Shown: positions 1 through 10,376 of the stretch, piece by piece
Layout of the letters: every line of letters starts with the position of its first letter
Position numbering within the stretch: the first letter of the stretch is position 1
Assembly (NCBI GenBank): GCA_031308135.1
Contig: JAHLJT010009419.1
Span: 62,370,634 to 62,434,633, forward strand
Length of the DNA: 64,000 nt
Direction of reading: 5' to 3'
Source of the DNA: Acheta domesticus
Taxonomy: Eukaryota > Arthropoda > Insecta > Orthoptera > Gryllidae
Notes under the pieces: generated by a model
What the model saw: only the letters and a program-made list of their open reading frames with translations
What the model was told of the DNA's origin: nothing
Database searches by the model: none
Position numbers and translations under genes: made by a program

Positions 1-1058
1 TTCCCCAGGGGTCGTTGTTCACCTCTTGTAATAGGGCCATCCAACATTTTATTTTACTTCTTTTTATCTCAGATTTTAGTCTTTTGCGGGCCGTCTTATA
101 ATTTTCCCTTAGTGGAATGTCCGTTTTAGCTCTTGTTGCAAGTCTTCGAGCTTTAACACATGCTTGGCGAAGCTCTGCAATATCCGCTGTCCACCAGTAC
201 ACCTGATTTTCCCTCTTGGGCTCCTACGTCTAGGCATTGAAATATCGCACGCATTTTTGACGGTTTTGCACGTTTCCCGTACTACCTCTTCGAGGGAATC
301 TGTGCTTTTCCTTTTTTCCCACCCATGCTCTCCTGTTGTTTTGCTTCCTTAAGGAAATTTGTAGCATCTGATTCATTCAGCTTTTTGGTGTTCCATGATG
401 GACCGATGTTTAAGAGATTCCTTGTTTTAGCTCTGTATCCAGCTGGTGAAGTGGATAATTCGATGTAGCGATGGTCGCTAAGTGTTTCTGCGTCGAGAAC
501 CTGCCAATCCAGGACATTCCTGGCAATCTTTGTAGTACCTATTGTCAGGTCTATAATCGAAGAAGCAGCGCCCCTTTGAAATGTACACGAGCTCCCTGTG
601 TTTAGAACTACCAGGTCACTCCTAGCCAGGAATTCGCAGACGATGTCACCTCTGCGGTCAGATCTGCTTTCGCCCCATTCCGGGGACTTGCTGTTAAAGT
701 CTCCAGCCACTATAATTTCTCCTGGAGCTGGGGTCATGCTTGTCTCCAGTTCATCGATTTGTTTTTTAAATTTCTCTATTAGATCGTTTGGTGAGAAATA
801 GCAGCTATATATTCTGAGGTTATCTATTTCTACCCATACAAACCCTTGGTTTGTGACTTTGAATTTAGAGGTTCTCATTTTAGAGTTAAGTACTATAATT
901 CCTGCACGTCTAGTCGTGTCCTGGTAGTAGGATATGCCGTCAATATCGTGCTGCTCACTGACCAATAAGACATCCACCTGTCTTTCCCTCGCCGTTTGAA
1001 TGAGTAATTCTTGAGCGATCTTCCCTTTTCCTAAATTAATTTGGAGGAACCTAGGCAT
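1..1058 (-). pseudogene. LINE ORF2 start: AP endonuclease, frameshifted
   Basis: This is the N-terminal part of an R1-type ORF2 polyprotein; the endonuclease nicks target DNA to prime reverse transcription. Reading from the ATG at 1058, an open frame of 258 codons contains the exonuclease-endonuclease-phosphatase hallmarks: SEQ near residue 35, AGDFNSKSPEWG near 120, and LSDHRYIE near 195. That frame stops at 282, but homology continues. A second frame carries DSLEEVVRETCK at about 300-265. A third frame from about 217 carries QVYWWTADIAELRQAC and ends with LQEVNNDPWG at the window edge. Two single-base shifts are therefore needed, one near a run of A at about 310-320 and one near 215-220. 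They may be real decay or homopolymer assembly errors. The reverse transcriptase would follow to the left. Confidence 0.85.
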
Positions 1059-2628
1059 TCTTCGTTTTACTAAATTTCCTTAACTCTGCAGTGAAGGAAG
1101 GGCATTTATTACTACCCAACGTATGATTGTCCTCAAGATTTTTGTCCTTGCAAACAATGCATTTAACTGATCCTGTGCACGCCTTGGCCAGGTGCCCCTT
1201 TTTGCCACATTTGTAGCATACATCACTCCTATCTGGGCCCTTGCAAGAGGTGGAGATATGGCCGAAGTCTAGACATTTAAAACATCTGCGGACCTGACCT
1301 GCGGGTTTGACTCTAGCATGGCAAGTGAGCCAGCCAATCACAAAATGCTCTGCTTTGAGCAGAACTTCTGCCTGGCGCAAAGGGAGCAGTACAGTCGCAA
1401 CCTGTCTGCCTCCGTACACCTTGTATAGTCTGCAGGCTTCCGGGGGGAAGTCCCCAGCAATGCGTGTGACAGCTTCTCTCACCTCATCTAAGGTAACGGT
1501 TTCGTCAATGTTCCTTAATTCGATTAGGGTTTTCGGGTTCAACGTGTTAATGTTTACCCTATCTCCTACAGCACGGGTGATTGCTTCGTTTAGGGACGTT
1601 GGATCACAATCTTTCTCCAGGACTATCAGGAGTTCATTTTTACGTGTCCTCCTGATCGTCTGGATATTGGCGTTGTGTTGCTTCGGGTCAACCGCTTCCT
1701 TCATGTTTTTTAGAATCTCAGCATATGATTGCCCTTCGTTGGCTGTCAGTTTGATGGGCTGAGTGGTGGGTCTTCTGTTCCTTGCCTTTGAGGTTAGATT
1801 GCCTTCGTTGGAGGAATTCTCCTTTTTCTTCGCCGCCTTCCTATGTTCGACTTTCTGCCAGATCTCATTGGTATTTTGGATAGGTTTATCCGTATCCAGC
1901 TCGATGACGTCTTCCTGTTTGTCTTTCTTATCAGGCCTCCTGTCTTCGAGTGGACTTGGAGCTTGTCTCTTCTTTTTCTGGGTTTGCGCTGTTTTCACCG
2001 ACTTCCCGTTCGTCTGTTTGCCGTGTTTGTTATTCTCGGCCTCTTTGACGGATTTCTCAAGAAGGATTAATTTCTCATACATCCCCTCTTGGTCTTCTTT
2101 AATGTTTTGCCATCTGTTACTTAGGGCATCCACTTCTTCCAGTGCTTTAGCCAAGGTGTCCTTCACTATCACTGGGTTATTTTTCAGAATGTTGCCGCTA
2201 ATGGTAAGTAATTGACTCTGTAGACGGGCAATAATCTCCGTATTGTCTTTCATCAACTTTTGAGTCAACTCCCATCTATCTATCGTCCAGCCCCTCCCAA
2301 TACTATCCCCTGCCGTTGTGGGATCTTCTTGGGACGGGGTTCTCATTTCTCCTGTGGGTGCCCCAGTTGTCGTGGGGGTACTTGGAGGCGATCTTCGCAG
2401 TTTCGACTTCCCGGAAAAGGGGTTAAAATCTGCATGCTCACTTGTCGCAGTGTATTTCAGAGACGCCAAGTGGTCCACGACTCTGAGATTGCAGTCACTG
2501 GATGACGACCGCCGGGGGCCTGCTTGCCCACCCCCGACTGCCGGTACTGGGGCTCCGATCCCTTGCACCGTAACGGTTGATCCTAAGGGACCTTCCATAG
2601 GGATTTTTTTTCTGGGGCTCCTTCCCAT
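1051..2628 (-). CDS. LINE ORF1, gag-like protein with zinc knuckles
   Basis: A 525-residue intact frame encodes the RNA-binding ORF1 protein of the R1-type element, which packages element RNA. The N-terminal third is Ser/Pro/Thr-rich. A charged, Lys/Glu-rich coiled-coil-like stretch lies at about 155-265, followed by a basic segment with KKKRQ and KAAKKKE. Residues about 320-430 (IRRTRKNELLIVLEK onward) match the conserved RNA-recognition-like region of R1/Waldo ORF1 proteins. Three zinc knuckles close the protein: CX2CX4HX4C at 449-462 and 471-484, and a variant CX2C...H...C at 490-509. The start at 2628 is the first ATG of the open frame. The stop overlaps the ORF2 start in the 8-base string ATGCCTAG, suggesting coupled translation. 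A complete frame of this length without lesions is notable beside the damaged ORF2. Confidence 0.9.
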   Translation of the reverse strand: MGRSPRKKIPMEGPLGSTVTVQGIGAPVPAVGGGQAGPRRSSSSDCNLRVVDHLASLKYTATSEHADFNPFSGKSKLRRSPPSTPTTTGAPTGEMRTPSQEDPTTAGDSIGRGWTIDRWELTQKLMKDNTEIIARLQSQLLTISGNILKNNPVIVKDTLAKALEEVDALSNRWQNIKEDQEGMYEKLILLEKSVKEAENNKHGKQTNGKSVKTAQTQKKKRQAPSPLEDRRPDKKDKQEDVIELDTDKPIQNTNEIWQKVEHRKAAKKKENSSNEGNLTSKARNRRPTTQPIKLTANEGQSYAEILKNMKEAVDPKQHNANIQTIRRTRKNELLIVLEKDCDPTSLNEAITRAVGDRVNINTLNPKTLIELRNIDETVTLDEVREAVTRIAGDFPPEACRLYKVYGGRQVATVLLPLRQAEVLLKAEHFVIGWLTCHARVKPAGQVRRCFKCLDFGHISTSCKGPDRSDVCYKCGKKGHLAKACTGSVKCIVCKDKNLEDNHTLGSNKCPSFTAELRKFSKTKNA

Positions 2629-2972
2629 AGCGTTTTTAAGCTACCGCCAGCTTAAGGAAACGGGAGAAGAGAAGGGGGCAGTGGATAAAAGAGTTAGAAT
2701 AGAAGGGTAAAGTAGAAATGACTCCCTAGCCCTCGCAAACCTAATAGCGTCGGGGTCAGAAACACAAGAGTTGGCCGATAGGAAGGTTGGCCTATAGGAC
2801 AGAGAACAGAAGTGTGCCACAAGTAAGTGGAAGTAATGACACACCAAGTTAGAAGTGGGAATTACCGGATATTTAGGGGAGTGACAGCGGACAGCTGCTC
2901 CGATTAGTCGCCTTCTACGACAGGGGGAGGTCCCATGGTGCTATTCTACTAAAACCCCCGACACCACACGGG

Positions 2973-2973
<1 letters not shown>
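2629..2973 (-). promoter_or_regulatory. LINE 5' leader with HDV-ribozyme-like signature
   Basis: This is the leader between the element's 5' edge and the ORF1 start. On the minus strand, about 40 bases after the (AAT)n flank, there is a GGGGG run, then CCTCCCCC, then a hairpin GTCG-TAGAAGG-CGAC (2921-2907), then CTAAT. This order matches the P1, P4 and J4/2 elements of HDV-like self-cleaving ribozymes found at the 5' ends of several insect LINEs. I could not place a convincing P2 helix by eye, so the fold is a hypothesis. No TATA box is expected, since such LINEs use internal promoters. Confidence 0.45.

Positions 2974-3011
<38 letters not shown>
2974..3011. repeat. (ATT)n microsatellite
   Basis: About twelve uninterrupted ATT units directly flank the 5' edge of the LINE. 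On the element's sense strand the flank reads (AAT)n. Confidence 0.95.
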
Positions 3012-3012
<1 letters not shown>

Positions 3013-3126
3013 TGATATAAATATCACCATTATTAACATTGCTTTTAGCTTTGGTGTAATTCTTAATTTATTATTATTATTTTATATAGTTTTTGTTATT
3101 TTATTATTATTACATATTAGCGTTAT

Positions 3127-3200
3127 ACAGTGAAGTGAAGTGTAGTGTAGTGTAGTGAAGGGGAGTGCAGTGTAGTGTAGTGAAGTGAAGTGTTAGTGAA
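3127..3200. repeat. GTGAA/GTGTA pentamer repeat
   Basis: Tandem five-base units alternate between GTGAA and GTGTA with one GGGGA/GTGCA interruption. Confidence 0.9.
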
Positions 3201-4094
3201 ACTAGTAGTCAATTTAGAGATAACTAGAAATTAATTAGAACTAGGATATCCTCTAATTCTAATGGTAACTATAATTGTTAATGGTTTTTATTGTTCTAAT
3301 TCTAATTGTTGTCATGTTTGCCACCGAGCATTAGCTCAAAGCGAACTAATAAATCTATCTAACATCTGGTGAACATTCATTAACTGAGTTTCTCACAGCA
3401 GTAGAATTTGGTTTGCAAATTTCAAATACCTAGTATTGTTCAAGTAATAATCGCACCATAACCAAACAGAACTCTCTCAATAAAAAATTTCATTGGTGGA
3501 AATAAAATAACTAAATCTCGGCTATCTTTATTTGTTATTGATTCATTGTATATTATAAATTTCTGCTCTTCATTCATCCTCATCTAATTTTAAGTTACCT
3601 ATAAGTTTTATTACTGTATTGTTTTGAATTTTAATTCAATTAAACTAATGAAAATATTTCAATATATTTCTGAGCTACCGATATCCATTCGCTCATCTAC
3701 CTGCAAACAGGCCCGCCGGGCAGAACCAGCTGCCCAAGATAAATCAGAGCGAGCAAAACTGTCAAATTTATCGTAGCATATTGGCGATGGTTTCCCTCAG
3801 CCGACATAACTCGACTACCTTATCACGTGCAGTTTTTTGAATTAGTACCCATTCCACAAGTGTTTCATTTATCCATTTGTTTTAGCTGTTTGTGAAAAAA
3901 AAGAACTGCCGTCCGGCAGCAGTCCATTCAGAGGCTGACGCTGCTAGAGAGCTCTGCAAACAGCTGCTAAATAGCCTTATCGCGCGAGATAAGGGTGGGC
4001 CCTGGAATCGCTTTGGACTGAACAGCCCCACTAGCAGCAGCTGCCGCTCGTCCACACCAACGCCCTTTCCTTTTCATTCTTGGGCTTGTTTCTC
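3201..4094. other. AT-rich spacer without recognised feature
   Basis: AT-rich sequence with short ATTAGAA-like direct repeats near 3215-3310. The open frame at 3892-4146 has no recognisable domain and I do not regard it as coding. Confidence 0.6.
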
Positions 4095-4820
4095 CTTTAC
4101 ATTCTCTCTACGAAGTAGAAAGATACGTAAATCTGTGGGGAAATAGCCATTTTTTGGCAGAAAAAATGTATTACAGGGCCCTGGTAACGAAAAAGTGGGT
4201 AAATCCAGTTACTAATTTTAGAAAAAAAATCCTCTAAAGAGGTGTATCCAGAATCCATGTTTTGTGGGTATTGGATGAGGAAAAATCGAATGACGGCAAA
4301 AACGACTGTCCATTCGTTCGTCAGTCTGTGAAAAACACTAGCGGCTAAACCGTTCAGCCGATTTTCTCCAAAATTTATATTTCCCAATCGGTCTGGCTGT
4401 TTCGCGTCCTTTTGAATTTAAAAGCGTTATTTTAATTTTGGGGGATATTATACATGAAGCTCCTGAGACATTTTCCAAATTTAAAAAAAGTGTCCATCGT
4501 TTTTTATTACAGTTTGTTGTTGGATAGTGAGAATAGTGGGTAGTGGAAATAGTGAGAAGATTGGATAGTGGAAGAGAATGGTGCAGGTCTCATGTTCGTT
4601 GAAAAACGTGATTTTTCGAAAATAACAAAAATTTAAAACTTATTCGGCGCCTTCCTGCAACTACAATTTATTATGAAGATAGAGCTTTTTTCCCTTAATG
4701 ACATATTCTCTTTAAAGATTTTTTTGAAATAAGTCATACAATTTTTAGTACTTTTTATGCAATTTTGCTTAAATTTACGGACGAGAAAGTACGCACTGTT
4801 TTAGCTCCAGGAATTTAATT
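4095..4820 (+). mobile_element. Family B repeat, copy 1
   Basis: A diverged copy of the dispersed family B. It carries GGGCCCTGGTAACGAAAAAG (4177-4196), the phrase AACACTAGCGGCTAAACCGT (4334-4353), the long AT-rich body, and a 3' end with GAGAAAGTACG then a decayed hairpin at about 4785-4812. The same phrases recur in order at 19640-20960, 21785-22590, 27470-29314, 61811-63150 and 63356-64000. No protein is encoded. Copy 2 follows immediately. Confidence 0.75.
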
Positions 4821-4821
4821 T

Positions 4822-5010
4822 TTACTTTCCCGTTTACGTACGTATATACGGAGGAATATACGTAGTATAGGGAAAGTTCTGTAATGCTGCGGAAAATCGA
4901 TTTCGAGATTTTATCAGAAATACACGTTTTGGGGTCCTCTGATACTGAAAAAGTGTTGTTTTTTTTAAACGTCCGTCCGTCCGTGTATACGTACGTATAC
5001 GGGAAAGTAA
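4822..5010 (+). mobile_element. Short family B derivative with 30-bp terminal inverted repeats
   Basis: A 189-base element is bounded by TTACTTTCCCGT at 4822 and ACGGGAAAGTAA at 5010. Arms 4822-4851 and 4981-5010 pair at 28 of 30 positions, including a TACGTACGTATA core. The interior matches the left end of family B through the (CCGT)n stretch and then jumps to the right arm, so it looks like an internal-deletion derivative. No clean target duplication is visible; it lies inside AT-rich sequence next to the piggyBac remnant. Confidence 0.8.
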
Positions 5011-5017
5011 AAAAAAA

Positions 5018-5306
5018 GATATATCAGTCATGTCAGAAGTAAACAATTTTTCCCAAGCCTTACCTTCACATTCTTTGCTACTCCCTTTGCTCCAGGAATT
5101 CTCAAAACAATATTATGTGAAAGTGTTCTGGTGCATGGCGGTGGGTTACAAGACCTCATACAACCATTCCTACATTTGATCACAGGCCCCGGAGGAGTGG
5201 GATCATGGTCATCTTATGATGCACTTTGCTCTGATGCACAATCCTCACCAATCTCTACGCTATCCTCATCTTCATCATAATTTCCTTCATTTTCATACAA
5301 AAGATC
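5018..5306 (-). pseudogene. piggyBac transposase N-terminal remnant, broken
   Basis: The minus strand from the gap edge reads an acidic segment (DLLYENEGNYDEDEDS), typical of piggyBac/PGBD N-termini. An in-frame stop comes near 5215, then HNIVLRIPGAKGVAKNVK, matching the segment that precedes the DDE core. A one-base shift after that brings AWEKLFTSDMTDI, also a conserved PGBD motif, before homology ends at the inserted repeat. The stop and the frameshift make it non-functional as it stands. The DDE catalytic residues are not present in this fragment. A GTAAGG string at the frameshift could be read as a splice donor, but the continuing homology favours decay. Confidence 0.8.
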
Positions 5307-5406
5307 NNNNNNNNNNNNNNNNNNNNNNNNNNNNNNNNNNNNNNNNNNNNNNNNNNNNNNNNNNNNNNNNNNNNNNNNNNNNNNNNNNNNNNNNNNNNNN
5401 NNNNNN
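5307..5406. other. Assembly gap (100 N)
   Basis: Exactly 100 unknown bases, a conventional scaffold gap of unknown true size. It falls inside the piggyBac element, consistent with repeat-induced assembly failure. Confidence 1.
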
Positions 5407-5712
5407 ATATTTGTCCAAAATTCAACTTACGAAGACACTAAAACATTCATTGTAAACAGACCTATCCATGCTTTCACAGTTTCTTTATACAAAATCTTTG
5501 TGATATACTGCTCCCTGGAACGTCTTTCCACTACCAAACTGCTCCAAACAACTGACAGATACATGTAAGGGAATCGTGCACAGAGCCACGTAAACAACAG
5601 AGTTGTAAGTATATATGTGTTCGTAGCAATTTTTGTGCGTGTGCAACGACAAAATATAAGCATGAAAGCATGTCTGGGGTAACCGTCTCCCCGAAGAGCG
5701 TTCTAGGGTTAA

Positions 5713-7263
5713 TTTTCATTTACAAAAATAACTACTAGTCATCCTAGCGCAGATATAGATTTACTCTCATTTTCTAAAATTATGACGTTTCTTGTTGTTG
5801 GTTTGTAATGATGGGCATTTGAGAATTGATTCATTGGCCCGTCCCCGATGGAACGAAGTTGCTGGGAATTATTTAGTGTGTAGCCAAGAGAATTTCCAAC
5901 GTTGCCCATAAAATCCGACTCCTATTTTTTCCGCCAGGGATCCTAATCACAACTATTTTGTAATTTTTATTCATTACTTGAGCCGTTATACGGTCATTCT
6001 GTAAAATTATGTTGTTTTTTTACATGACATCTACAACTGAGTCACTTCCGTACAAAAAGTGCGAGACGCAATGTCCGGCAATGTCTTGCCAAGAAAGAAC
6101 GTTACCTCAAATGTGAACGTACGGTAGTGAAGGCTTCCTACTTCACATGAAAACTTTCCGTTTTGACGATAACGAGGCGTGGAAGAAGTTACATAGCGAA
6201 ACTTTTTATTTCTAAGTGTTCAGGACAACAAAGACTGCTTCACCTAATAGCTTTATCATCAGGAGACCGGGAAATTTAAATAGTTGTTGACAGTGACTTT
6301 TTCAGAGAGAGAATATTGTTTCAATTAAAAAGGGGCTGAATCTTTTTTCCTTTTGTAGTTAAATGGTTGAGTTCAATTTAGTGTGAAACATATGGTTTAA
6401 TTGTAAATTAATAAAAAAGCAAACTATATTTTCTCTTAATGCTCGTACACATCACGTAATTACCTATTATCGAAATTAAAATCTATTTTAATTTCATTTT
6501 TGGTTACAAATTTCTGAAGCTCTTAAAGACACAAACTTTGCAAATAACATTCGAAAGAATGGAGGCCTTAAGGAGCCTGAAATTAGAAGCGTAACTGTGC
6601 CCTAAAGAAACTAACAGGATCTTTTTGCTGCGCGCTCTACACTGAGCGTAATGTTTCCCGGAGAGGCTTTTAGCCAGTAATGAAGCCCGTGCATGAATGT
6701 GTAATGTGTGAGGAAGAAGCAGAGGCAGATGGCGTCCTGAGTGCTAGTGCTACGTCATATTGTGTAACATAGCGTTCACATTTGCTTTGCGCTCTGAGCA
6801 GATTGTAATTGTTTTTACATAATGCAAATTTCATGTCTCGTATCCTTTGCGTGGCTGTTAAATAAAAACTATTACAGCTTATTCCTACATAATCCGTCTT
6901 TAAAGATTTCCCGAAAGTTTTAGAAACCACCCTTAGAAAGTAATGTCGTGACTTAACCCATTAGGACGAAGTATTGAAATAATTATATTTTAATAGTATT
7001 ATGCATTTACTCTAATATTACAATAAAAATAATAAAAAATCATTTACAATTTTTTAAACCAATAGTCAATGCACAACCAAATGTTGGGTATACGCAACTT
7101 GGGGACCTTAGGGTATATGAATTTATCTTGACAAGAGACGACCGAAAACAGTTCGAATGGAAATGAGAATTGCATTTTTTTTACATTTGTAAATTATGGT
7201 GCTTTTCCACAGTCTGCGCCTCCTTCTGGCATTGGTTTCTCCCTTTATAATCATGTGCTCTAA
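5713..7263. other. AT-rich spacer, nothing recognised
   Basis: No gene, inverted-repeat element or RNA gene is evident. The open frame at 6670-6930 (minus) lacks any family signature. Confidence 0.6.
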
Positions 7264-8400
7264 ATCATAATTGATTATTGATTGATTGACAGATGATTGC
7301 GGGCGCGTCAACTGCTCTGTTCATTCGTCTCGTAAATGTAGTGCGTGCTTTTTAGCGCGGGGGGTGGCGGTGACTTTCCCCGATCGATGGCGAGATCCCA
7401 TGCCGACCTACCTGTCGACTTCCGGGTTTTCCCAATGCAGGTATCTCCCTCTAGCGGGGCACCGCCTCAGCCGGGACCAGCTCTAATCCCCCGATCGGTC
7501 TCCCGGCAAGTGTGGTAGAGGAGTGCAAGTAAGTGTGAGGTGTGAAAGTAACGGATGAAGATTGGATAAGGATGAGGAAGGAATGATCGCGATCCTCGGC
7601 CTGTTTGTTTGGATACTGCTCCTGCGTTTGCCTAGTATTGATCGGAGAAACCAAGAAAATAACCCATGACTAGAGACTGGATTTTTATGTAATTACATAT
7701 TATTTGTCTTTCTACTTATCGTTCTCAAAATTGTAATCTTGGCAAATCATAACCCTCCTAACACAATATCGAAGTTTTCTTTACATATTTTTACATATTT
7801 GGTACTATATTACATATTTTTTTGTTTTCACAATATATTTTCTTATTTTATCAATTTTCTTCCACTTAATTTCATATTTCTTTATGAAACGATGTATTTC
7901 TTTAAATCAGCATTTTTTCTACATTATTGGGGAAATCTGTGTTCAAAATGTCATTGACACCACGTTTTGTGACCTGAAACCGTAATTTCCGAGAAAAAAT
8001 GTATGACCACCGACGTGTAACACTTCGATGAAGATGCTTCAGTGTGTTTGCTGGTCGTAGATCTGGCCAGTTTGTGCGATGGCTTCTATTGCGATTAGTT
8101 TGGCCATTAAAGTACAGTCCTGGATTACAATAGATTACGTTTTCCCTGCTGACGAGGAAGGTGTTTGATATAAAATAAGCAGTTTTTCAAAATGTAATTT
8201 CTTGCTATGTAAATATTTTTAAGTAGAGAATTTTAATATTACATATTATACACGATTTTACATATTTATTACATATTCTTACTGTTTTCATTACATATTT
8301 ATGTACATATTTTGAAGATTAATACTACATATTTTTCCGGTCTCTACCCATGACAACAGCCGGTGGCAATAATATTTCTCCGGACGGCCGCTGAACTCGA
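7264..8400 (-). mobile_element. SINE copy 1, split by a hAT MITE
   Basis: Minus-strand copy of the tRNA-derived SINE. It starts with the (AATC)n tail as ATTGATTGATTG near 7270, then the GCGCGTCAACTG and GTAGTGCGTGC blocks, the AAGGAATGATCGCG block, and the CCTAGTATTGATCGG block at 7631-7645. It is interrupted at 7671-8346 and resumes after 8354 with the CAGCCGG...GGCCGCTGAA block. No protein. Confidence 0.8.
7671..8346. mobile_element. hAT-type MITE with 8-bp target duplication
   Basis: A 676-base non-coding element begins TAGAGACTGGA and ends TCCGGTCTCTA. It is flanked by identical 8-base copies of CCCATGAC (7663-7670 and 8347-8354). The 8-bp duplication and TAGAGAC terminus are standard for the hAT superfamily. 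Both subterminal regions are packed with TTACATATT repeats (7690-7830 and 8240-8335), the type of motif hAT transposases bind. It carries no transposase and depends on one elsewhere. It interrupts SINE copy 1. Confidence 0.9.
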
Positions 8401-9104
8401 CCTACCTAAGTATAATTCACACCAATGTGCAAATACACATGTAACAGATTTAAAATTGTTGGCATTTTAGAACATCATACTTTTACAATTAATCACGGAT
8501 TTAAAATGTAAAACGAATTAACGCCTTCATACAAAAACAGTTAAACTGAGATACTTTTAAGTATCATAACTTTAAAATGGATAAAAAGTGGGACATAGCT
8601 TTAAAATGGATAAAAGTGGAACATAGCTTTAAAATGGATAAAACGTTTTAACAAAAATTTAAAATGGCTAAAACCTTTACCTAACTTCGATGTTTCGACT
8701 CTAAAGAATCAGGGCGCGGATATACATCCTCCATCCATCAGATCACGACTTATTATAACTTAAAACTTCATAAAAAAATTTCCCCTGCCACTCGCGGCCA
8801 CACGTCCTACCTCTACCAGATGGAGACTAATTCTGACGTAAAATTTTCATCTATCAAACCAGCTTGTTTCTGCTGTTCACATGTTCTGATTGTTACTGCC
8901 CGAGTCCGATGCAAATTTTTCTATTGTAGCTGAGCTATCGGGATCTCTTGTCTGTCCTAACGATTTCTCTTTTATTAAAGATAATTTAGCAATATTATTT
9001 TTCTAAGCGCTAATATTATCTACTAAGCGCTTAAACTACATTTTTTGAAAATAGCACCAAATTTTTCAACGAATAATTGACAATTAGGGCGAGGTTTTAC
9101 TGTT
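8401..9104. other. AT-rich spacer with a short tandem repeat
   Basis: Contains the ~28-base tandem repeat at 8565-8675; otherwise no recognised feature. Confidence 0.6.
8565..8675. repeat. ~28-bp tandem repeat (CTTTAAAATGGATAAAA)
   Basis: Three to four tandem units of a 27-29 base motif built on CATAGCTTTAAAATGGATAA. The last unit has decayed to AAATTTAAAATGGCTAAAA. Confidence 0.9.
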
Positions 9105-9303
9105 ATTTAATATTCTAAAGTTAATATTTCGGTTCTATCATTAGGAAACAGAAAAAATAATAAAATGTCAAAAGTGTAGTTAAGGCTGCGATAGATGGCA
9201 GCTGGCACGAGCATATGGCAATTCCGAATAGCTAGCCGAGACCGAAGGAAATGGTAAACTAATACAGGAAAATCTGTTCCATTCTGTATTGTAGCACCAC
9301 TAG
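9105..9303 (+). mobile_element. Family B 3'-end fragment
   Basis: Closely matches 29110-29314: TTCTATCATTAGGAAAC, then a GATGGCA block, GGCAATTCCGAATAGCTAGC, and a terminus GTAGCACCACTAG followed by T. Only the 3' part of the family is present. Confidence 0.8.
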
Positions 9304-9473
9304 TTTTCTTTTCACTTTAAAACGATGCCGTTTAGTATAGATATTAATTTTATGATATAACAAAAGGGAATGACAATTTTTATGTCATTTTTTTGCATTT
9401 TTCGTTTATTTCGACTCATTTTTACCTATTACCGTCATTTTTAATGCATTTTCACTGATATAATTTATTTTAA

Positions 9474-10070
9474 CTCTCGTACCATACCTGGGGTCTTTTT
9501 GGACCCCATCATCATTAATTTTTTAATATTTCCCTAAATATTTGAAGGATAATTTCAGTCCTCCAGATATGCCTTCTTGTACTTATGAAGCAGCTACCAA
9601 GCCATTTTCACATATTTTCCAAATTTTATTAGTTATTAATTTATTTTCGTTACATGTGATTAGTTTGACATAAGGTGCAACCTGTTATTTTCCCATTCTC
9701 ATTTGAAATATATTGCCATGAATTTCAAAAAATGTTATCTGATATTGTCAATATTTGATTTATCTCAAAATAACATTGATAAACCATTATAAATATTTCT
9801 GAAACATTACTCGTATGCATAAAAAATGGAGGTTACGTAGAGTAGTGGTTATTCTTATATGAAATATTTAATATGAATAAATTACATATATTTATTTTTT
9901 TATTATATAATATACTGTAATGTATAATAATTTGTAAAATATATTTTCACAAAAAAGCAGTTATTTAAACTCAGTATATTGCCTCACACTTCCAATTGTT
10001 AGTAAGTTTTGGGGCCCAAAAAGACCCCAGGAATAGTTCTTGATTGTAAATTGCAGATATGGTACAAGGG
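9474..10070. mobile_element. piggyBac-type MITE between TTAA sites
   Basis: A 597-base element is flanked by TTAA at 9470-9473 and 10071-10074. Its ends read CTCTCGTACCATA on the left and, reversed, CCCTTGTACCATA on the right. Just inside each end lies a hairpin built on TGGGGTC-TTTTT-GGACCCCA (about 9490-9510 and 10011-10030). TTAA duplication, CCCT-type ends and subterminal hairpins fit piggyBac non-autonomous elements. The interior is AT-rich and non-coding. Confidence 0.9.
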
Positions 10071-10376
10071 TTAATGTCGTACTTACCTCAAATAATATTT
10101 TTGAGACGCAATGTATGTTTTCTATAGAATTCCTGAGCAACCCATGCAATTTCTTCGCTCATGTGTTGTATTGACAACCTTGGTTATTGATACGTAATTT
10201 ACGGTTCCTGTGACACCTATCAGCGCCATTGTCGGTTCAGTCAATTTCGGGAGAACTAAAGACAGAGATCTCCTAGAAAAGACGTGACCCAACCAAACGT
10301 TTGCCAGCTGAGTTCATTTGAACGAAAGGAAGAAGCCTCAATTACATCAGTAACACATCCAATGGCTTGTGTTATT

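Larger units (their letters stand above)
1..2973 (-). mobile_element. R1-clade non-LTR retrotransposon, 5' part
   Basis: A minus-strand LINE runs off the left edge of the window. In element order it has a ~345-base 5' leader (2973-2629), a complete gag-like ORF1 (2628-1051) and an ORF2 that starts with an AP-endonuclease domain (from 1058). The two frames overlap by 8 bases. The endonuclease opening (FLQINLGKG) and the VYWW and DPWG motifs downstream of it are typical of the R1 superclade rather than of Jockey, RTE or L1. The element abuts an (ATT)n microsatellite at 2974. The reverse transcriptase and 3' end lie outside the window. Intact ORF1 with only small lesions in ORF2 suggests a fairly young copy. 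Confidence 0.88.
5011..5708 (-). mobile_element. piggyBac element, 5' half
   Basis: On the minus strand the element starts immediately after TTAA (5709-5712) with CCCTAGAACGC, the classic piggyBac terminus. A subterminal hairpin GGGG...CCCC follows at about 5692-5676. Downstream are a short ATG-led exon-like stretch with a GTAAGT donor-like site near 5420, the 100-base gap, and the transposase remnant. The element is cut off at about 5011 by the family B derivative, so its 3' half and right terminus are missing or elsewhere. Confidence 0.8.

Noticed and set aside
1307..2710. Plus-strand frames of 130-151 codons opposite the LINE ORF1
   Set aside because: Antisense shadows of the clearly homologous ORF1.
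3127..3200. Telomere-like or CRISPR-like repeat
   Set aside because: It is a simple pentamer microsatellite without spacers or TTAGG units.
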